25,741 nucleotides of DNA from JAWOGN01 sp046496815 (GTDB lineage Bacteria; Desulfobacterota; DSM-4660; Desulfatiglandales; Desulfatiglandaceae). Made by a program: the position numbers and the translations under genes. The notes beneath the pieces were generated by a model. That model saw only the letters and a program-made list of their open reading frames with translations. It was not told the DNA's origin and searched no databases. Shown here one piece after another: positions 23,150 to 25,741 of the stretch (positions within the stretch are counted from its first letter, which is position 1; every line of letters begins with the position of its first letter). The stretch is taken from NCBI GenBank assembly GCA_046496815.1, contig JAWOGN010000271.1, positions 1 through 25,741 on the forward strand. Reading direction: 5' to 3'.

Positions 23150-24428
23150 TTGATTTCTCCAGACTTTCCATCCGGGCAAATTCGAACTTCCCGAGCATGA
23201 CATAATGAAACACCGGAATTCGTGCCGGGCAGACATAGCTGCAAAGGCCGCACTCAATGCAGCAGAGCAGATCGTAATCTCTCACGGCATCTTCGTAAAG
23301 GCCGTTTTCCAGCAGGCGGATGAGAATGTTTATCGGGATATCGGCCGGGCATGCGCGAACGCATTCCCCGCAATTCACGCAGTGAAGATCGGAGCCCGAC
23401 ACGATTTGGCTGTTGTCCTGAATCATGAGGGCGTCCGTGTCATGCAAGACGGGGGTGTCCACGGAATGAACCGCATGGCCCGTCATGGGGCCGCCCAAGA
23501 TGAGTCTGTCGCCGTGCCGTGCTTCGATGCCTTGATCGCTCAAGATATCTCCGACATGGGTGCCGATGCGGACACGAAGATGGACCGGGGCGAGGTCTTT
23601 GCCGATCACCGTCACCACCTTGGTAACGGGCAGATGTCCGTCCGTGAAGGTGTTTGCCAAGGCCAGAACCGCTTCGGCATTGATGAACCCCACCCTCAAA
23701 TCTTCCAGGCGCTTCCCGGCGGGAACAACCGTTCCCAGAACGTTTTTGGCGACGATCTTCGGCAACGTATTGGGGTAGGCGGGTTCGATGAGTTCTACCT
23801 CCGCACCGGTTTCTTCGGCTTCGGCGCACAAGTCGGGAGGGGAGATGATCATGATTCTGTCTGCACCCGTGATTTTTCTCAGCAATTCCATGCCGTCCTT
23901 CAGGCGCTTACTTTCTGTTTTCAGGATCAGCTGATTGGTCGTAATCATGAGGTCCTGATCGATACCGCTGACAACAACGGTTTTGAGGGGCCGTTCAGGA
24001 TTCAGGAGGGCGGAAAAATCAGTTACGCCCGGGAGGCAGCCCAGAAACTCAAGGGCATTGTCGAGGCGCGGTGTTTCGCCGGCCGCTTTGAACGCCTCGT
24101 CCCACTGCTCCTCCCCGGCCCTGTCGATGGAAATCGCTGTAAAGGTTTGTCCGAGATACCCGATATACTCGGAAATACCGGCGATGGTGCCCGTGACGGA
24201 TGAAATCGCATACGCGTTGTCCCCTTCGGAGACCTTCAGCTTCTGCCCCGTTTTGACGGGATCGCCGACCCGGATTGTGAGGCCGTTTCCGTTTTCAGGG
24301 GCGACATGGAGAAAAAGGGTCACCCGCCGGGGGGCCGGGAGTTCCTTTATGCTCACCTGACCTAAAGGTCCGGGCATCGGACATGCCGGTAAAGGCTTTA
24401 TGAAACCGAAAAACGGTCTTTTTATCAT
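23142..24428 (-). CDS. rnfC: Divergent Rnf subunit C lacking classical FMN/NADH motifs
   Basis: This 428-residue protein keeps the RnfC frame: an N-terminal barrel-like domain (IRVGDPVKTGQKL, 52-64), an SLBB-type region, GGPMTG (312-317) and two 4Fe-4S sites (C350/353/356/360 and C390/393/396/400). The glycine-rich GGAGFPT loop that binds FMN/NADH in classical RnfC is absent (residues 128-143 read FLGCLPGVTDFSALLN). The NAAECEPY motif reads VVSGIDQDLM, and YPSGGAKQL reads AYPNTLPKIV. The GGxHPP N-terminus is also missing. It may therefore not be the NADH entry point. It follows the cytochrome gene by 37 bp. Confidence 0.93.
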   Translation of the reverse strand: MIKRPFFGFIKPLPACPMPGPLGQVSIKELPAPRRVTLFLHVAPENGNGLTIRVGDPVKTGQKLKVSEGDNAYAISSVTGTIAGISEYIGYLGQTFTAISIDRAGEEQWDEAFKAAGETPRLDNALEFLGCLPGVTDFSALLNPERPLKTVVVSGIDQDLMITTNQLILKTESKRLKDGMELLRKITGADRIMIISPPDLCAEAEETGAEVELIEPAYPNTLPKIVAKNVLGTVVPAGKRLEDLRVGFINAEAVLALANTFTDGHLPVTKVVTVIGKDLAPVHLRVRIGTHVGDILSDQGIEARHGDRLILGGPMTGHAVHSVDTPVLHDTDALMIQDNSQIVSGSDLHCVNCGECVRACPADIPINILIRLLENGLYEDAVRDYDLLCCIECGLCSYVCPARIPVFHYVMLGKFEFARMESLEKSNG

Positions 24429-24465
24429 GGTTACCTCCCAAAAAATCCCCTCTCAAACCAGGCTC

Positions 24466-24840
24466 CTAGTAAGCGTGACAGCCTGCACACTCGACCGGAG
24501 CCGTCCCAAAGTCCTCGTGACATCCCATACACTGCGCATGAAAAACGGTCGATCTTTTCAGGGACTCCTCGGCGTCCACCTCGTGACATTCACCGCATGC
24601 CAGCGGTTTTCCCTCACCTTCCTCCCAGGCATGGTGACAGGCGGTGCACTCATACGCGTATCCGTCCTCTGAGGCATGCATTTTGTGGTCGAAAACGATA
24701 TTTCCCGCGGTGCTCTGGAACAGGATCCGAATGGGTTCCTCCGGTGCCCTGTGGGGGAAGGCCGCGTAGCAGACCACACCGATCACAAAAAGGATGGCCA
24801 GAAGAAAGTGCGCAGGGGTTTTTTTAAATTTCAGATCCAT
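24466..24840 (-). CDS. Membrane-anchored tetrahaem c-type cytochrome heading the rnf operon
   Basis: This 124-residue protein has an N-terminal hydrophobic helix (11-29), which may be an uncleaved anchor, and a periplasmic part with four CxxCH haem sites (C65, C82, C104, C118). Extra histidines H52, H55, H70 and H101 could serve as sixth ligands for all four haems. It resembles the class III / c7-c3 cytochrome family. As the first gene of the unit, it suggests that Rnf exchanges electrons with a periplasmic cytochrome, as in the cytochrome-linked Rnf of Methanosarcina acetivorans. The direction of flow is not inferable. Confidence 0.93.
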   Translation of the reverse strand: MDLKFKKTPAHFLLAILFVIGVVCYAAFPHRAPEEPIRILFQSTAGNIVFDHKMHASEDGYAYECTACHHAWEEGEGKPLACGECHEVDAEESLKRSTVFHAQCMGCHEDFGTAPVECAGCHAY

Positions 24841-24999
24841 GGGGTGTTTCCTTTATAGAATCCGGCAAAACGGCAAACCCTTCTCTTTCTAAGGAGGCGG
24901 AAGGCGGAAGACAACATCCTGTGGGTATAGTTTCCGTCTCTCTTGCTGTAGGAAAAATATCTCATTCTCGGACAGCCTTCCGGGGATAGGCGAACAGAA

Positions 25000-25013
25000 T
25001 GTGAAAATTCACA
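25000..25013. promoter_or_regulatory. Operator-like dyad at the rnf transcription start
   Basis: TGTGAA and TTCACA are perfect half-sites separated by AA. The dyad covers about +3 to +16 of the proposed rnf start, where a bound repressor would block transcription. The half-sites resemble those of CRP or Rex operators, but the spacing (2) is shorter than either consensus. Confidence 0.5.
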
Positions 25014-25022
25014 CGCTTGCCT

Positions 25023-25050
25023 TTTATAGGAAACGTGAATTAAAAGTCAA
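25023..25050 (-). promoter_or_regulatory. Promoter of the cytochrome-rnf operon
   Basis: On the minus strand, TTGACT (25045-25050), a 16-bp spacer and TATAAA (25023-25028) form a strong sigma70-type promoter. It gives a 5' leader of about 175 nt before the cytochrome start at 24840, in which no gene is seen. Confidence 0.65.
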
Positions 25051-25100
25051 GCAGCTTTTAAGTGCGTTGACGGCGGAAATAGGCCCGATAAAGTTCAAAT

Positions 25101-25129
25101 TTGACAGGAATACGGATGTCTGTTAGAGA
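25101..25129 (+). promoter_or_regulatory. Candidate promoter of the Ppx/GppA gene
   Basis: A perfect TTGACA (25101-25106) is followed after 17 bp by a weak TAGAGA (25124-25129). A TTGACG near 25067 with a weak downstream -10 is an alternative. A hairpin ATGTCT-gttag-AGACAT (25116-25132) overlaps the -10. Confidence 0.35.
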
Positions 25130-25149
25130 CATTTTCAGCCAACGGCGGA

Positions 25150-25182
25150 GGTAAAGCGCCCAACCCCAAGGCTACCTTTTTT
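25150..25182 (+). terminator. Possible attenuator-like hairpin in the Ppx leader
   Basis: GGTA-aa-GC (25150-25157) can pair with GCTACC (25171-25176), which is followed by TTTTTT (25177-25182). It lies about 70 nt before the Ppx/GppA start. The stem is short and carries a bulge, so confidence is low. Confidence 0.25.
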
Positions 25183-25250
25183 CAATCGGGGCGGCGGCGC
25201 AAAGACTGACAACTTGAAAAACAACCTTCACTCTGGTACTTTTTATTCGT

Positions 25251-25741
25251 ATGGAGAAACATCTGGCCTCCATCGATGTGGGATCCCACACCGCACGGCT
25301 TTTAATTGTCAGGGCATCCGGTGATACGGGCGGAATGCGGCAGTTGGTCAGGAAACGCGTGTATATCCGTCTTGCCGAAGGCTTTGACCCTTCGAGGAAC
25401 AAAATCATTCAACCGGAAGCCATGGATCGCGCTCTGGACGCCGTGTGGGGGTTTTCCCGCGATGTCGGGCGCTTCGATGTTTCTGAGATTCGCGCGGTTG
25501 CCACCGGTGTTGTCAGAGAGGCAACGAACGGCAAGGAATTTTTAGACCGTATCCTTGAACGGACCGGTGTGCGGGTGCGCCTCATCAGCGGCGCTGAAGA
25601 AGCCCTTCTCACCGCAAAAGGGGCGTTGCACCCCTTGAAGCTTCCGCCGGACGCTTTTTTGGTCTTTGATTTGGGGGGTGGGAGCACCGAATTCTTTTTT
25701 GGAAGCGCGGGTGCAACGACCGTAAGATCCGTGCCCCTCGG
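25251..25741 (+). CDS. Ppx/GppA phosphatase, N-terminal part (truncated by window edge)
   Basis: These are the first 163 codons of an exopolyphosphatase/guanosine pentaphosphate phosphatase family protein, with the ASKHA phosphate-binding loops IDVGSHTARLLI (8-19) and FDLGGGSTEFFF. Between them is the family segment VATGVVREATN. Polyphosphate versus pppGpp as substrate cannot be told from this part. ATG 25251 is the start; no clear Shine-Dalgarno is seen just upstream. It diverges from the cytochrome-rnf operon across a 410-bp region. Confidence 0.9.
   Translation, partial: MEKHLASIDVGSHTARLLIVRASGDTGGMRQLVRKRVYIRLAEGFDPSRNKIIQPEAMDRALDAVWGFSRDVGRFDVSEIRAVATGVVREATNGKEFLDRILERTGVRVRLISGAEEALLTAKGALHPLKLPPDAFLVFDLGGGSTEFFFGSAGATTVRSVPL

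Noticed and set aside
23205..24203. A 332-codon open frame on the plus strand opposite rnfC
   Set aside because: It is antisense to a gene with clear Fe-S motifs and shows no domain, signal or ribosome-binding site; it is a composition shadow.
25000..25013. Assignment of the rnf dyad as a Rex or CRP site
   Set aside because: Half-sites fit, but the spacing is 2 instead of 4 (Rex) or the CRP core spacing of 6, so no regulator is named.
1..25741. CRISPR array, prophage or complete insertion sequence
   Set aside because: No regularly spaced repeats, phage genes or transposase/integrase frames were seen; only short non-coding elements are present.

Overview
This window reads as chromosomal DNA of a Desulfobacterota (deltaproteobacterial) anaerobe, probably from a sulfate-reducing or syntrophic lineage. 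The evidence is the style of the housekeeping genes, the order thrS-infC-rpmI-rplT-pheS-pheT-merR, and an Rnf cluster headed by a multihaem c-type cytochrome. The lineage is inferred from gene content only.

Layout. Minus strand, 1-2179: the N-terminal part of trigger factor, a short mobile element (element A), tRNA-Leu(UAG) and radC. Plus strand, 2511-8036: a run with an exported zinc-dependent phospholipase C-like protein, mutL (endonuclease type), miaA, a FlgT-like exported protein and a pgsA-like CDP-alcohol phosphatidyltransferase. Next is a tRNA-Val(GAC) gene with short terminal-inverted-repeat elements on both sides: B sits between its promoter and the gene, C in its terminator. Plus strand, 8848-16014: the translation operon thrS-infC-rpmI-rplT-pheS-pheT plus a small MerR-type regulator. 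infC lacks any usable ATG/GTG/TTG start and appears to start at AUA. An M24 peptidase (minus) and a RseC-like membrane protein (plus) form a divergent pair. Minus strand, 24840-17799: tetrahaem cytochrome c, rnfC, rnfD, rnfG, rnfE, rnfA, rnfB. The window ends inside a Ppx/GppA phosphatase gene (plus).

The most unusual part is the Rnf complex. RnfB is fused to a complete GltD-like FAD/NAD(P)H oxidoreductase module (689 residues). RnfC has lost the glycine-rich FMN/NADH-binding motifs of classical RnfC. RnfD has His where the flavinylated Thr is expected. A membrane-anchored tetrahaem cytochrome is the first gene. Together these suggest a rewired Rnf in which pyridine-nucleotide chemistry sits on RnfB and a periplasmic cytochrome is an electron partner. 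This is an inference from the sequence.

The second theme is a set of six short non-coding inverted-repeat elements (A-F) confined to intergenic DNA. Four (A, B, C, E) have exact 8-9 bp flanking duplications and D has a shorter one. They fall into at least three families and sit at regulatory positions: a tRNA promoter, a tRNA terminator, and the gaps between rnf genes.
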